Assembly: GCA_921293015.1 (NCBI GenBank)
Contig: OV121093.1
Span: 27,662,622-27,726,621 of the forward strand
From: Phorcus lineatus
Taxonomy: Eukaryota > Mollusca > Gastropoda > Trochida > Trochidae
Length of the DNA: 64,000 nt
Direction: 5' to 3'
Part shown: positions 22,957 to 35,689 of the stretch, piece after piece
Layout of the letters: each line of letters starts with the position of its first letter
How positions within the stretch are numbered: position 1 is the first letter of the stretch
Program-made: the position numbers and the translations under genes
The notes under the pieces: generated by a model
Database searches by the model: none
Seen by the model: only the letters and a program-made list of their open reading frames with translations
Told to the model about the DNA's origin: nothing

Positions 22957-23686
22957 TGGGGAGAGAATGGTGCTGAAAGAGCCGAGCCGAGTGCGAATTT
23001 ATCAGTTTTAGATCATAATTTGTCTACAACCAACATCCTGTCATATTCTTCTGTTTGGAACCACCTTACAGCCATGCAATGCTCCTTCTTATGCCAAATG
23101 TAGCTGACATCCGAGCGTGATGAAATTTTAATTAAAGGCAGCCAGTGCCTAAATACCCGCACTGTTTAGGGAAAACACATATTGAATTCACAAGGATATA
23201 ACCAACTACATGATGTTCGAACAACAAAGCAATTTGGCCATTCAAACAGTTTTTTGGCCCCTTTTTGAGATTATGCTTTCAGGTCTCTGAGGTCTCTGAC
23301 AAAATCTCTCTATTTGAATACGGCAATTGATTTGTACACAGCTTCTTTATACATATTAGACTGGCCCAATATGGAAGAATTTTTCATTAAACAATAGGAA
23401 AATGTGACGCAGATGAAAAGGTTTGACCTGAAACTACTTTGAGTAGTTTATATAGCATTTGGATATGAATGTAGGATATCGTTTAGATCATATTATTACC
23501 CATATGGTTAAGCATAAGTGATGACTTCAATTTCAGCACATGTGAACGATTTACTGCATTTTATCGTCTTTGACATAATAAAACGACTGTTCACAACGTC
23601 ACTGTAGCGTGTCTTCGCAAAGAAAGCTGGCCGTTTTCTGAATATTTTCATGCGTTTTTAATGGATATGAATCGTTAATATATAAA
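22957..23686. other. Gene C intron; nothing recognised
   Basis: No coding or clear repeat signal. Confidence 0.4.
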
Positions 23687-23826
23687 TTATTACACTAGGA
23701 AGAGTGTCATATTACTTTTACAAAACTCATGCAAATTTGTGTAAAACCCTCGCTTTTGCTCAGGTAATACACAAATTCACACTATTTTCATAAAAGTCAT
23801 ATGGCTCACTTCCTCGGGTAATAATA
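23687..23826. repeat. Foldback hairpin, 140 bp
   Basis: The left arm (ATTATTACACTAGGAAGAGTG, TCATATTACTTTTA) is matched in reverse by TAAAAGTCATATGGCTCACT and TCCTCGGGTAATAAT. An inner AAATTTGTGTAAA pairs with ACACAAATT. Likely a MITE inside the gene C intron. Confidence 0.7.
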
Positions 23827-23940
23827 GCTATCTATTATTTATCTGTCATGATTGCATATGCCACAAAAGACAAAGTTTAATTAAATCTTTGATTGATGTT
23901 ATCTTGTGTTATGATAATCTTAAACACAATTTATAGGCCT

Positions 23941-25278
23941 ACCTTTGGAATCCCTCACCAAATTAACCTCTAGTGATTAAGGTTTTTTTCCATTCGAGAA
24001 CATTTTTCTAACCGGATATGCGCAGACATTTTGTCATCGAAGCAAGAGTTGACGCCATTTACGTTAACCGTGACTTTTGCCAGGTTTGCCGTTTTGGAAC
24101 TTTTAGACTTTTGGGTACCCATTGATGATCTTATTTCGCACTAGGCCCCACGCTAACATCGTATCTTGTGGTTAGTATGACAGTCCAGGGATGGTTACAG
24201 TCATGATTTCAAGAAATAATTTTTCTTTTGAGTCAGTATGTGAAGGTTCTCTTCGATTTTGACATCGTGTCGGGTTTCCCGGGCATTGTTTTGCCTAGCC
24301 TTGGATACATTTCGACGATATTAGTTAACCCTTGCATTCCCTCTTAGAGGACGCATGTAACAGAGGTTAGATAGTACTGTCTTTTTAGGTTGTTCTCAGT
24401 CATTATGTGTAAGAAGTAAGAATTGCCATATTTATTTTCTAACGTGACCGAGTGATTCGGTGTTTGATTCGCGGTGCATCTAGTTTCGATTACTGTCAAT
24501 AGATTACGAGTTGACCCTTGCACACATTCTGATATTAATAACTTTCTGATCAGATGCATTTTTTTATTTTGAGGGTTAGAGTTAACGTGATGTGGTAATG
24601 TAAACCTAGCTTCATCTTGAATCGTGAGTAAATGTAAGTTGAGTTGTCACAAGTCACTGAAGTAAGATGTGTGATTAATAATAAAATTTCCCTCAAATCA
24701 AGTTCCAATGATGATTATCTATAGTAATCAGTATCTAACTTTACACTGACTACATATGCTAAAACTTGATTTTTAGTTAAATTAGTAGCAAACGCATTTA
24801 GTTAAAATTACCGTGGAAGTATCATGAAAACATCGATATGATCACTTACTGCGGTTTGTCCCGTGAATCCTTTCATGTTTTGAAAAAATAACTATTTTTA
24901 TTCAAAAGACATTAAAAATGTGAACTACCATTTCATGACGTTCATGAAAATTTCATTTGTATATTTAATGGAATATTAACTATCAAACACAGTTGATTAG
25001 GCCATGCCGATGCCTGCTAGGCTATTTTTTCGCCCATGGTCACACAAAATAATTATTATACTGATAAAATGACATTCAGTTGTTCAAAACATACCCTTAT
25101 AAAACATCACCGTTTCTGGCATGAGATTTTCCCCAAGTTGTCTCTTTCATATTTGGAAACATTCGTCACGCGAGGGAAGAATTAACAATCGACGATTTCC
25201 CCTTATTTAAAACTATCGTCGTTTTGTTGATAAACACGAAAATGACCTCGAGAATTAATGGTGAGGGATTCTAAAGGT
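23941..25278. mobile_element. 1.34-kb non-autonomous TIR element
   Basis: The left end, ACCTTTGGAATCCCTCACCA, is matched in reverse at the right by TGGTGAGGGATTCTAAAGGT, with further imperfect pairing inward (AATTAACCTC against GAGAATTAAT). No transposase frame of any length is present. The target duplication could not be determined. It lies within the gene C intron. Confidence 0.7.
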
Positions 25279-25574
25279 GCTAAAAATTATATTATAATAA
25301 ATTCATTTTTCCAAGTCAAAACAGGTAAATAAAGAACTATGAACCAGTATCAAGACAGGGATTCTTAAAAAAGCTTATATGAACAAATGTACCTTTTCAT
25401 AGATGACAACGGATGTTAATTATGGATTAACAATGAATCTCAATTTATTTTTACTCATAATCTATTTAGTGATTAAAAGACAAAGAAAATAGAAGCTTCA
25501 ACTACTTGAAGTAATCATAGAAATTTAAAGTGACAAAGACATTAGAGAGATCGAACACATAAATCATAACCGAT

Positions 25575-25895
25575 GGAAATTTGGCATTGGAAGTAACAAA
25601 GACATTGAAGTTGAAGTGACAAACAGATTGGAAGTGACAAAGGCATTGGAAGTGACATAGACATTGGAAGCAACAACTGCATAAGAAATGACAAAGACAT
25701 TGGAAGTGACAAAGACATTAAAAGCAACAAAGGTATTAGATGTGACAAAGACATTGGAAGTGACAAAGGTATTAGAAGACATTGGAAGTGACAAAGACAT
25801 TAGAAGTGACAAAGACATTGGAAGACATGGGAAGTGACAAAGACATTGGAAGTGACAAATGTATTAGAAGTGACAAAGACATACAAGGTAGCATC
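25575..25895 (+). repeat. 18-bp tandem array before gene C last exon
   Basis: Units near TGGAAGTGACAAAGACAT repeated about 17 times, with substitutions and a few indels. Because 18 is a multiple of three, one plus frame repeats Glu-Val-Thr-Lys-Thr-Leu, but it contains stops and a frame slip near 25775. It ends about 110 bp before the acceptor of the last exon and is treated as intronic. Confidence 0.8.
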
Positions 25896-26006
25896 ATGTA
25901 GGGCATTACAAGTGACATTCTATGTGACTTTACAAACGTGATAGATAAGGTGAAAAATAAAACAGATAAGAACCAAATGAAATATAATTATTTATTTCTT
26001 TTATAG

Positions 26007-26314
26007 ATATTGAAAATGTAGGCTCTCTTCCTAAACTTGGAACACCACCTGTGACAGAAATTTATCCAAAGCACGAGAGTATGATTTCGAGGAAATCTCC
26101 CTCTTTCTCTGAAAAGAAAGGGAAACCTGATGACGAGAAGGAAACACCTGGTGCGTCATTGGCAACGACAACTCGTGTACCAATGTCTACAACAACCTTA
26201 CCAACAACAACGACAGCCAAGGGCTTCCTCTCGAATATTTTGATAGCAGGTGTTAATGTGGTCAGTTACACAGCAAATGCATTGATGTACAATGGTAACA
26301 ACACATCAAGTTAA
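26007..26314 (+). CDS. Gene C, last exon: Thr-rich with hydrophobic C-terminus
   Basis: Terminal exon of 308 bp after a strong acceptor (TTATTTCTTTTATAG), entered in phase 1, matching the donor at 22454. It starts (G)AT ATT GAA AAT (D-I-E-N...SLPKL), resembling gene E's D-F-I-N...SHPKL, and has no Cys, as expected for type II. A Lys/Glu/Pro region is followed by a run of Thr (TTLPTTTTAK) that could carry O-glycans. The C-terminal segment is GFLSNILIAGVNVVSYTANA, followed by an NNTS sequon near the end. AATAAA lies at about 26938. Function unknown. Confidence 0.7.
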
Positions 26315-27064
26315 CGCTTAATAGCTATGCTTAGAAAACAAAATGACCAAATCTACAGGCATGATGCACAATCCCAGTCAAAGTCAAAGACTCTATTAGT
26401 CTACAAGTATCATCCCAACTTGGGAGTCTGTCCAATCAGAATGTGGGACGCGTCCTAACTTTGAAATCTGAATGAGGGATCTTGAAACATGCTTATAATA
26501 TTCTTATACTTGTTTGTTAATGATTTATGTTTTCAAATCATTTAGGTATACTATACTATTCATCTTTACGTTGTATTGACTTACCTACGGATTTATCCTC
26601 TCACCCTCTACGAGACTTTAAAGTAACAGGCATTGTAAACAAAATCTGGTTTTTATGTATACAAACCAGATGAATATTTGAGAAAACCTTGTTACATCAT
26701 GAGAAATATTGAAAAATCATCGTTCTTGCATTTTTGATAGTATATACCAAAACAATCGAAATAATGTAAACAGAGTGAAACCACTCTATGACATCCATGA
26801 TTTGTTTTCAGCAAAGGCAAACACATTTATTAAATTTTTTGAAACAGTACTAAGTGTACACATGTATATTGCTTATATCTGGATTTTTTCCATGAATGAC
26901 TTCATATATGATTAAGAATATGATTACCATGATTTCAATAAACCGTTCCATCCAGGCAGCGGATGATTTAAAGCTGTTACTATCTAATGTTTTGAATGTT
27001 ATGGTTACCATAATTCTATCCATCTTTCCCTCAAGAGGGAAGCAAGCGAAGCATCAGAGCATGC
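26315..27064. other. Downstream of gene C; no gene
   Basis: Probable 3' untranslated and intergenic sequence; a possible AATAAA is at about 26938. The short frame at 26709-26915 has no coding character. Confidence 0.4.
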
Positions 27065-28262
27065 AATAAGACTAAAGGCTGTCTAAAATAACATTTAAAT
27101 CTTTCTAACTTTCTGATAATAAAACTACATCATCTGCATAGTCTAAAATACTGATGTTTGTGTTATCTATGTTCACTCCAAGTGATAACTTGTTAACAGC
27201 ATTGATTAGATCGTCAATATACAAATTGATTAGAAGTGGTGACAATAAACAGCCTTGCTTTAATCCACAATTAACATCAAACCAGGGTGTATAGAGCCAA
27301 ATCAGTAAGTTGTAATAGCTCAGATGAAAAACGATGTAAGAATTTCCACAAGTCCGTTATGCTCAAAAGACATGTGGCATCACCCTTTGAAGAGCCACTC
27401 CGTGATTTTCATTACATATTATTTATCTTTGATACGAACCCAAATTTCATATGTGGCGATATAAAATCTAAACATCTAAACATCATGTCCAAAAGACATA
27501 TTTAGGACAAATACTGGTTTTCAATGAAAATCTAAAAACAGCCATATAAATGCACAGAGGGGTAGATATTACGTCCAATATATTAGTAATATAACAAACA
27601 AATGCTATCAACTCCTAACGGCCCTCTTGGCTGTTTTAGAGAAGTCTCTAAAATAACGTTTGACTATTTGACGCGCGCCACTGTCCGGTTTTCTATTATT
27701 ATTGCGACATTCTACCTTCATATTGTCACATTTTTAAAAACCCAATAAGCTTTAAAATGTGTCTTTTTGGCAACAGTCGATACTTTGCGATCACTTGACA
27801 CCATTGACTAAGTTCGGCACATATGACTCCAACAACTCACGGAGTTGCTCTTTAAGCGAACACAACATTAAACATTTTTGTACAGGAATATTAAGGCAAT
27901 GTACACATCTCCTTTCACATTGGCTTTAAGAACTTTCTTACAAAGAAAATATTTATATCAATACATTTGTATGCCTTTTTCAAATCCACAAAAGCAATGT
28001 AGGTAGACTTGCGGAGCGACTTCCTTATTTCGATGATAATAGTTAGGCTAGACAAATTTTCAGTTGTAGATCTTCCTTTCCAGAAACCATTCTGTTCATC
28101 GTGAATTATATCATTATGTTCTAGGTGGTTAGTCAGTCTGTTATTAAGGACACCACAGTACAGTTTATAAGTGGCACTCGTCAATGTAATACCTCTATAG
28201 GCAAGTGGGTCCCTCTGGTCGGCACCCGGCTTGGGTATGGGGAAGATGATACCTTATCCCCA
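27065..28262 (-). mobile_element. LINE reverse transcriptase remnant (outer element), 3' portion
   Basis: On the minus strand, IIFPIPKPGADQRDPLAYRG (about 28240-28190) is followed by TSATYKLYCGVLNNRLTNHL, DEQNGF and FVDLKKAY (28184-27915). After an inserted MITE it resumes with WFDVNCGLKQGCLLSPLL and LDYADDVVLLSES (about 27290-27090). These are RT fingers and palm motifs in the right order. Frames are broken in several places. The matching upstream piece, RGKSPGSDYIPVEFLKNEN, lies at 30580-30811 beyond a second LINE that interrupted it. Confidence 0.85.
27391..27851. mobile_element. MITE, AGAGCCACTC family, inserted in the LINE
   Basis: It begins AGAGCCACTCCGTGA and ends TCACGGAGTTGCTCT, flanked by TTGA on the left and TTAA on the right (27852-27855). 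The interior matches 39262-39492 closely (GACGCGCGCCACTGTCCGG). It splits the RT domain, so it is younger than that LINE insertion. Confidence 0.8.
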
Positions 28263-30578
28263 AATAATAATAATAAAGTCAATTTATATAGCGCTATATC
28301 CACGTTGAAAGTCATGCTCAAAGCGCTTGCAGAAGGTACGGGAGAGAGTTCTAGGGCACTAAAGGATATGCCACCCTGTAGAGATGGGTCTTGAGAAGAG
28401 TTTTGAAAGTTGGGAGACAGTCACAGGTTTTCAGATTTTCTGGCAAATGATTCCATTGGACTGCTGCAGTGTACGAGAAAGATCGCTCGCCATAAGCCTT
28501 TGTTGTTGGTCTTGGGACTTGTAGTAAGTTCTTTGTCTCGGATCTTAGAGATCTTGGAGGCACATATGGTTTCAGGAGCTCCCGTAAGTAGACCGGCGCT
28601 GTACCCTGGATGCACTGGAATGTTATGCACATGGTCTTGTATATGATCCTTTCCTGTACAGGCAGCCAATGCAGGTCTTTGAGTATTGGTGTTATATGTG
28701 CTCGTTTTGGGCACATGGCTACAATTCTTGCCGCTGTATTTTGTACACGCTGCAGTTTGGTGAGTAGTCCCTTTGGAGATCCTGTCAGAAGAACATTACA
28801 GTAGTCGAGACGGGATAGTATCAATGATCTCGTCAGTTTGATTGTAGCATCTTTCGAGATCAGCTTCCGAATCTTGCTGATGTTACGGATGTGCATGTAA
28901 CATGTCTTGGCTAGGTGGTTAACATGCTTCTCCATTGACAATTCATTGTCTAAGGTGACGCCGAGGTCTTTCACTGAGGAATTGAGGGTGATCTGATTGC
29001 TTCCAACTCTGATGTTACTGAGATTAGTCTTCTGACGTCTGTTCTTTGGGCCGATAAGAATAGATTCTGTTTTATCCTCATTTAGCTTGAGCATATTTGT
29101 GTCCATCCAGGTTTTGACGCTCTGGCAACAGTCAGCGGTTGCATCCACTGCTTCTTTTGCATCAGTATGAGACGGCTTGAAATGTGTGTATACTTGAGAA
29201 TCGTCAGCATAGAAGTGACGAAGAAGGTTGTGACTGTCTATGATAGATCCTAGTGGTTTCGTATAGAGTGTGAACAAGTGGGGTCCAAGAACTGATCCTT
29301 GGGGTACGCCATACTTCAGTATAGTGGGTTCTGTCAAGGTGCAGTCAATCGAGACTCTTTGGGACCGATCTTGAAGGTAGGACTGGAACCAGTGGAGTGC
29401 TGTGTCACATACACCCATTTCATGCTGGAGTCGATGGATCAATTTATGGTGATCGATGGTGTCAAAAGCGGCACTCAAGTCCAGCAACACAAGAAGCCCA
29501 ATATTTCCACTATCTACCCCACAGCGTAAGTCATCAACTACTCGTAAGAGGGCAGTTTCAGTGCTGTGGTGGCATCTGTAAGCTGATTGAAATTTCTCTT
29601 GTAGATCATGACTTGTGATGTGATTATACAGACGCTGTGATACTGCTTTTTCAATAACTTTGGAAATAAATGATAAATTTGACACAGGTCTGTAATTTTT
29701 TAGAGTATCAGTGTCCAGTCCAGGCTTCTTAAGCAGGGGTTTTACCAGAGCATTCTTCATGCCAAGGGGAGCAACTCCTATTGTTATACTTGTGTTGACA
29801 AGTTGCGTCAGTTGACAAGTTGAGATTTAGAACTTCCACATCCGTAAAAGGTTTCAGGTCTGCAAGTTTCTCTCCCTGAAATGCTTCTGCTACGTCATCA
29901 CTGTCATGGTTTGATGGTAAGAAGCTGTTGCGAATAGACTCAATCTTGCTCACAAAAAACTCTGAAAAGGACTGTGCAATCTCTTCCTTGCTACCTGTGG
30001 AGGGAAGTGATCTGTCAAGAACCTTTCCCGTAAGGTTAAACAGGAGTCTATACAGAGCTTTCGGGTTGGAGGATGAGTCGGTGATTTGCGCCATGATGTA
30101 ATCTCTCTTAGCATTTCTGATCGTATTTGTAACATTTTTCCTTTCTTGCACATAAAGTTGCCTGTGGATTTCAAGATGTGTCTTCCTCCATAAACGTTCA
30201 GCTTTACGGCGTTTTGATTTCGCTTGCTTTACCTCTGGTGTGAATGACCATTTGGAGTGTGATCGTAAAGGAACTGTCTTGACCTTCTCAGGGGCATGTT
30301 TGTCCAAGGTGTTCTTGAGTACAGTGTTGTACTGTTTATAGAGTTCTTCACAGTCGTCAGACGCATTGTTGAACAAGTCAGAACCACGTAAGCTACTTCT
30401 GAAGGCATCTCGGTCTAGTCTGGCAAAGTCTCTACATCTCACAGATATATTGGGATTTGTAGGTCTGCTGGTGTCAAGATCAAAAGTTACCAGATAGTGA
30501 TCAGAAATCTGAATGTCCTTAACAGTAGTGTCTAGTACAGAGCTTTCCGATTCCCGTGTGATTATCCAATGCTTGGTA
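28263..30578 (-). mobile_element. CR1/Rex-like LINE, 5'-truncated, inserted in another LINE
   Basis: On the minus strand: the end of an endonuclease domain (ISDHYLVTFDLDTSRP, about 30515-30460), a linker frame (30442-29729) and a reverse transcriptase frame of 469 codons (29760-28351) with LKNYRPVSNLSFISKVIEK, LDLSAAFDTIDH, YGVPQGSVLGP and FYADDSQ, then the C-terminal region. The two frames meet with a small deletion and a frame break near 29820. The 3' end carries a short (ATT)n tract at 28262-28275. Similar bases, TTGGATAA at the 5' junction and TTGGGGATAA at the 3' junction, suggest a target duplication. The RT frame is otherwise open, so it is relatively young. Confidence 0.9.
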
Positions 30579-30811
30579 AAGCACCGGATTTAAACAAATA
30601 ATAAATAATTCATGCAGGAATATTTAACAGTTTTCATTTTTAAGAAACTCAACTGGGATATAATCAGAACCTGGTGATTTACCTCGTTAAGCGTCAATTA
30701 AAACTTCTGTACTTCCTGCAGAGTGATAAGACAGTAAAGTGGCGGGTCATCAGTGTCATTGCTATTTGGAACATCTGTTTTCTCACTTAAGCTGTAACAG
30801 TTTAATTCAAG
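30579..30811 (-). mobile_element. Outer LINE, 5' piece
   Basis: The minus strand reads RGKSPGSDYIPVEFLKNEN near 30690-30625, the conserved lead-in to reverse transcriptase. It continues at 28262 after the inserted CR1-like element. Confidence 0.75.
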
Positions 30812-32285
30812 ATTCTTTATTATTCATGAACACCAATGGTGTTAGGAGAATATAGTACAGGGTACAACACATTACATGACATGACAAGATGACTATTTTT
30901 CTAGCAAATATAACATCAATGGACATTCAAAGAAGAGAATATTAGGTTATGAGACTTTTCTTGTTACCATGTTTATAGATGCTGCAAGGGACTTCAATTC
31001 TTATCTATTCTAAGAAAAGAAAAGTAGTCGGTACGAGTTTTAATTTGGTTTATTAACATATTACTTGGTAAAAGGTTGGGTTTTTTTTGTAGCGTAGTAC
31101 AACGGAAGATATAGTGAAATTCGTCTGCAATAGCTGTTGAATTACATAAATTACAAATTCTATTTTCTTTAGGTGTATTGTTCCAGCAACTTTTTTCAAT
31201 AGGTAATTTGTGCTTGGTTGTTCTGAATTTAAGTATGGGATAAATGATGTGTTTTGGTAAATAAAGATAGTTTTCAAAAGCAGGTAACTTTTTCTGGAAT
31301 TCATAAAAGAATCCTTTTGAGCTGTTATTAACCGAACTTTGCCAAGATTGATAAAATTGTTCACTTAGGACCGTCTCTATGGTATTCACTAGCCACTGTC
31401 TATCGTAAAGTTTTGGTAACAAGAGTACACATGAAAGCCCACAATTGTTTAGTATTGATTCAATATGATTAACCCATGGTGATTGATAGTAGGATGGCAA
31501 GATACATCTGAAGTGATTAAAGTTAACATGTCACACGATAATTTATTGTTTTGTGATATCTTTTAATGCCAAAGGTTTATCATTCTTTTAGCTATCAGAA
31601 TGTGGTTTCCTACCAAGTTCCCAATACATCATAAAGTTCGGTGTTGATATCCTAAGTCCTGCTGCCAACTTCAAGAACTTCAGATGTACCTTTTCTAGGA
31701 TATCAAAATTTGAGTAACCCCAGATTTCCGTATCGGGAGAATCATTGTGTCGAAGGCTTTGATAATGCAGTCAAGCGGTAGATCGAGATTACGAACTTTT
31801 CTTAAAAGAATGTACATACTTTTGTAGCATTCACAGATAATGATTACAAACCAATAGTAAACTTCTTATTTTTGTTGAATACAAATCCAAGGTAACAGTA
31901 GTTGTCAACTATCTCAATTTCGTGTTCCTCGATGAATGATAAGTTGTTAACTTTTCGTTTGCTACTCCCGAATATAACAATTTTAGTCTTATTTCTATTT
32001 ATATCAAGTTTCCATTTATCACAGTATTTTTCAAAAGAATTTAATGAATGTTGCAAAGATTTAGGACTTGTAGCAAACAGAACTGTATCATCTGCATAGA
32101 GTAACAACAATACGTGTATATACACAAAAACATCATCGTTCAATCTAGAGACATTCACGCCTTCACAATTATGACATTTCATCCACTGTTCAATGTCATT
32201 GAGATACATACAATATAATAAAGGCGAAAGGTTCTCACCTTGTCGAACTCCTGAGTAACTTGGAAAAAAGTCTTAAATATTACCA
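30812..32285 (-). mobile_element. Second LINE remnant: RT palm to C-terminal zinc-finger region
   Basis: Minus-strand order: SGVRQGENLSPLLYCMYLND (about 32270-32200), LLLLYADDTVLFATSPKSLQ and INRNKTKIVIF (32130-31970), a thumb and C-terminal region with VHLKFLKLAAGLRISTPNFM and YWELGRKP (about 31720-31600), then a 168-codon frame (31500-30994) with KLPIEKSCWNNTPKENRIC and CNLCN...DEFHYIFRC, a zinc-finger-like signature common at the end of such LINEs. A few frame breaks separate the blocks. It has the same orientation as the neighbouring LINE. Confidence 0.85.
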
Positions 32286-32465
32286 TTATTAAACCCCATT
32301 AACGCGGAGAGCCGCGTATATGCGTCAGAATAATGATATCCTCACAGCGAGAGCCGAATAGTCCGTTAATTAGCAGTTTCTCACAGCGAGCGACGCTCAT
32401 GTGCGTTAATTGAAAGCACCTCTTATTCAGCCAGAGCCGCATATGTGCGTCCGTCGTATAGTTTT
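32286..32465. repeat. Short degenerate tandem repeat
   Basis: AGAGCCGCGTATATGCGTC, GAGAGCCGAATAGTCCGTTA, GAGCGACGCTCATGTGCGTT and AGAGCCGCATATGTGCGTCC recur at roughly 55-70 bp spacing. Purpose unknown. Confidence 0.5.
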
Positions 32466-34338
32466 ACAATGAACTTATTTTTTAAAATCAGTTTAGCATT
32501 CATTCATAGAGAAAAGAGTTTCTTAAGTAAGGTGCTATCCTCAGGAAAACAATATGAGGTGAAAATCGTTGCTCTTCGTGCAAAATATGATACGTTTGGT
32601 AAATGAAAACATTCTGCATATGTTGGTCTTGGAAAGGGGAAAATTATACTTTGAAAAGAAGGTTTATTTAATCAGATGAAACTATTGGAGTCTTTGTGAA
32701 GTTACCATTTTTGAAACGTTGTTAGATACATTTAATTTGTAAAACGAATTAAATTCATATATCTAAGACGAAACAAGAGGAAGCGTTATTATAAACATTT
32801 ATGTACATGTATTCATAAATCATTTGTGAAGAATTTGAGGCTATTGAAAGTTACACTTTGATTTTACCTTTACTGCTTGAATGCATCACTTGGGGATGTA
32901 ATGTCATGAATTATCAAGTTGATAATTGAATGTAATTAATACTTTTAACGCAAGTACAATTTTACTTTGAATACTATTATTAATACAAGAGTTTATTCGA
33001 ATATTTATTTACTGAACTAGCTGAGCGCATCGTATATCAAGCACGGTCAATAACGGTCCTGTAACAATAATAGATTTAGCATGTAAATGTTTTTTATTCG
33101 ACAATATGCTTCATAGATCCACGACCCTGACTGTCATTGAATGGATACATACACACCTGCACCTAGCTTGCATTATTTATTTATCAAAGCGCTAGATTAT
33201 TCAAGTCATTAAACGGCAATAACCTGGTTACAATCCTATTTGTATTCTTTTGAGTTCAAATATTGGATTTAATTCGCCGTACAGTTTTGTGCACATGTAA
33301 AATTATACATGGAGTTGATGTTGTCCCAACAGAATAAATCACTTGGTCATTATTAATAATGAAGCTGACCTCTGAAGTGATATAACATGCACTTGTGATA
33401 GGTATGTCAACAACAAGTCAATTCTTCATATGAATAAATTGCTATCTAATAATTCGAATACTTTTACATTCGTTAATGTTACGTGCGTGCTATCTCTTAA
33501 ATTGTGATATAATTTCCATAAGTTCTTCATTATTATTCAGATAGTTGAAATACCGACTAACTGTATTTACTTTACATGGTGTGGAGCCATGCAGGTTTTG
33601 TATTTACAGATGTAAATGCATGTAAATCAAAATATGTGAAAATATGAGGTATGTTACGTGTTTATGTGTTAGTAGGTAGATTAAGAAAGACATTCTAACA
33701 TGAAGATTGACAAACGCTTATAAGTGATATTTGTTATGTATATACTATATATATATATTATAATATGTAAGTGTGTGTCTGTGTTTATTATTTGTTGTTC
33801 TTTACGTACTGTTGTAAAGGTATAAGTAAGAGAATTTGTCTCATAACCTTTTGACCAATATAAAAGGTGCTATATCTTATGCAGTTTTATTATCAATTGT
33901 ATTTGATGAGACAATGAAAACAATTTCATTCTCTCTCACTCTTATAAACATCTTTGAATATGTTTTTGAATTAAAATCGGACCAACCGCAAGATAAAAAC
34001 TCAATGGTGAAATATCACATGTTATATTCCTGTAAAGTATCCATTTGCATTTTATCTTCATGAAACAATAAAACAATCAAGACTTTATGGTACAAGGCTA
34101 CATAGTTTCCGTTCAAAACTTTAACCCGCAGCTTTGTTACGTTTTACCTTTTTAACTACTTTAAGCAATCCATCATGGGTAAAGTCTTTATTGAGGGTAT
34201 CGTTGTCAGCTTCCAGTTAATAAATATCATTCTCCACATTGCCGGAATGTCGATTGGAGTTTAAGTGTCCATAAAATTGGTCGAGTCTCATTCTGCCTAC
34301 AATGCTTTGCTGAATTTCAAGGTTTGGTTGTTGTTTGT
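32466..34338. other. No gene seen
   Basis: Very AT-rich; nothing supported on either strand. Confidence 0.4.
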
Positions 34339-34628
34339 TGGCGGAATAGCGTAGTGGTTAATGCGTTCGGTTTTGGATCAAGAGGTCCGTGGTTCGAATC
34401 CCAGCGCAGTAGAGAACTGTTCAACACGCAGTAAAGTTTGGGTGCAATGAACACTGAATTCCACTGCAGTACCACCCATGGTTCGCTAGTTCCAGCCGAT
34501 GCTCGCAGGTTTCACCGCAATGCATAGCAACATGGTGTTGCAGGCTTTTCCCCTGCAATAATACTAGCAGCCGCGATATAAGTGAAATAGTCTTGAATGC
34601 GGCGTTAAACCCCAACTCACCTCACCTC
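34339..34628 (+). repeat. tRNA-derived SINE, third copy
   Basis: The head is GGCGGAATAGCGTAGTGG with the B-box GTGGTTCGAATCCC; a small internal deletion follows, then the usual body and the GCGGCGTTAAACCCCAACTC end with ACCTCACCTC. Confidence 0.88.
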
Positions 34629-34819
34629 GTCTCATCCTGCCTACATCCCAATGTGCCTACACTATATTTTCAGGAAAAAGTTGACACCCCCATATAAAAA
34701 ATGAGTAAGGCCCAAAGTCAGTTCATTATTGCACATGGTTGGTTCACAAGTATTGTGAGTAAGAGGATTAGTTCAATTGTAAACCTTAAGTGTTTTGATT
34801 CCGTTTCTCCATAGTAGAT

Positions 34820-35670
34820 TATTACTTTGATCAAAGAAAACTATGTTTTTATAATAAAATACATATATAAAGAAAAAGATGTGTCCTTTTCCCTGCTGCC
34901 CAACAAGACGCAGGAAACGTACAATAGACTCTTCACTCACATCAAGGAGGAAGTAACAACAATCTGTGGCGTGGAACTTTCACCTGAGTGTATTCAGACA
35001 GATTTCGAAGCCGCAGCTATTGGCGAGACACATACATCAGAGGATGCTTTTTCCATTTCTCTCAAGCTCTGTGGCGTCAGGTTGGAGAGCAGTGTCTGGC
35101 GATGGAATACAGGAACGATCCTCAAGTCAAAAATCATGTCAGACGAGCTGCAGCTCTCTCTATGCTCCCCCCTGATCTAGTCCAAGATACCTGGATTGAG
35201 GTGATGGAAGGTGGCCCAGACGGTGACAGTATCTCGGCCTTCAACGATTATGTGACAACCACCTGGGTTGAAGACGATGCTCGTTTTCATCTGAGGATCT
35301 GGAATCAGCTCAACAACACCGGTCCCCGTACCAACAACCACCTAGAGGTCTTCCACAATGGATTGAAGAAGCTACTGGGGAAACATCAGCCAAACATCTA
35401 CAAGTTCTTGACTGCAATCAAGAAGATGGAAACTACTGTCAGAAGAACGAGAAAATGCTGCCCCAGTTAGACACAGAGCGAGGTCTTACAGCACACTCGA
35501 CCGCCGTCTTCAACGCCTGAAGAAGCATCTTGCAACCGGACGCCACACCCCCTTCAGTTCTTGGATGCAGTTGGACACTTTGTCAAACTCCACTAAGATG
35601 AACTCTCAACCAGACATGTTAAACGCCAGAAAGAAATATTGTTGTATTTATATGTTTTGTTATTGTATTT
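34820..35670 (+). mobile_element. MULE (Mutator-like) transposase remnant
   Basis: LLPNKTQETYNRLFTHIKEE and TDFEAAAIG (34883-35027) are followed, in another frame, by GCFFHFSQALWRQVGEQC, FNDYVTTTW, the family signature TNNHLEVFHNGLKKLLGKHQ and PNIYKFL (to 35454). A third frame carries DRRLQRLKKHLATGRHTPFS to about 35670. The Asp of TDFE, the His of CFFH and the Glu of the TNNHLE block belong to the MULE catalytic core. Two frame breaks are visible. It is a decayed DNA transposon; ends not located. Confidence 0.85.
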
Positions 35671-35689
35671 AACTTTTTTTTTTTTTTTT

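Noticed and set aside
28125-29618. Plus-strand frames across 28.1-29.6 kb
   Set aside because: Shadows of the minus-strand LINE reverse transcriptase.
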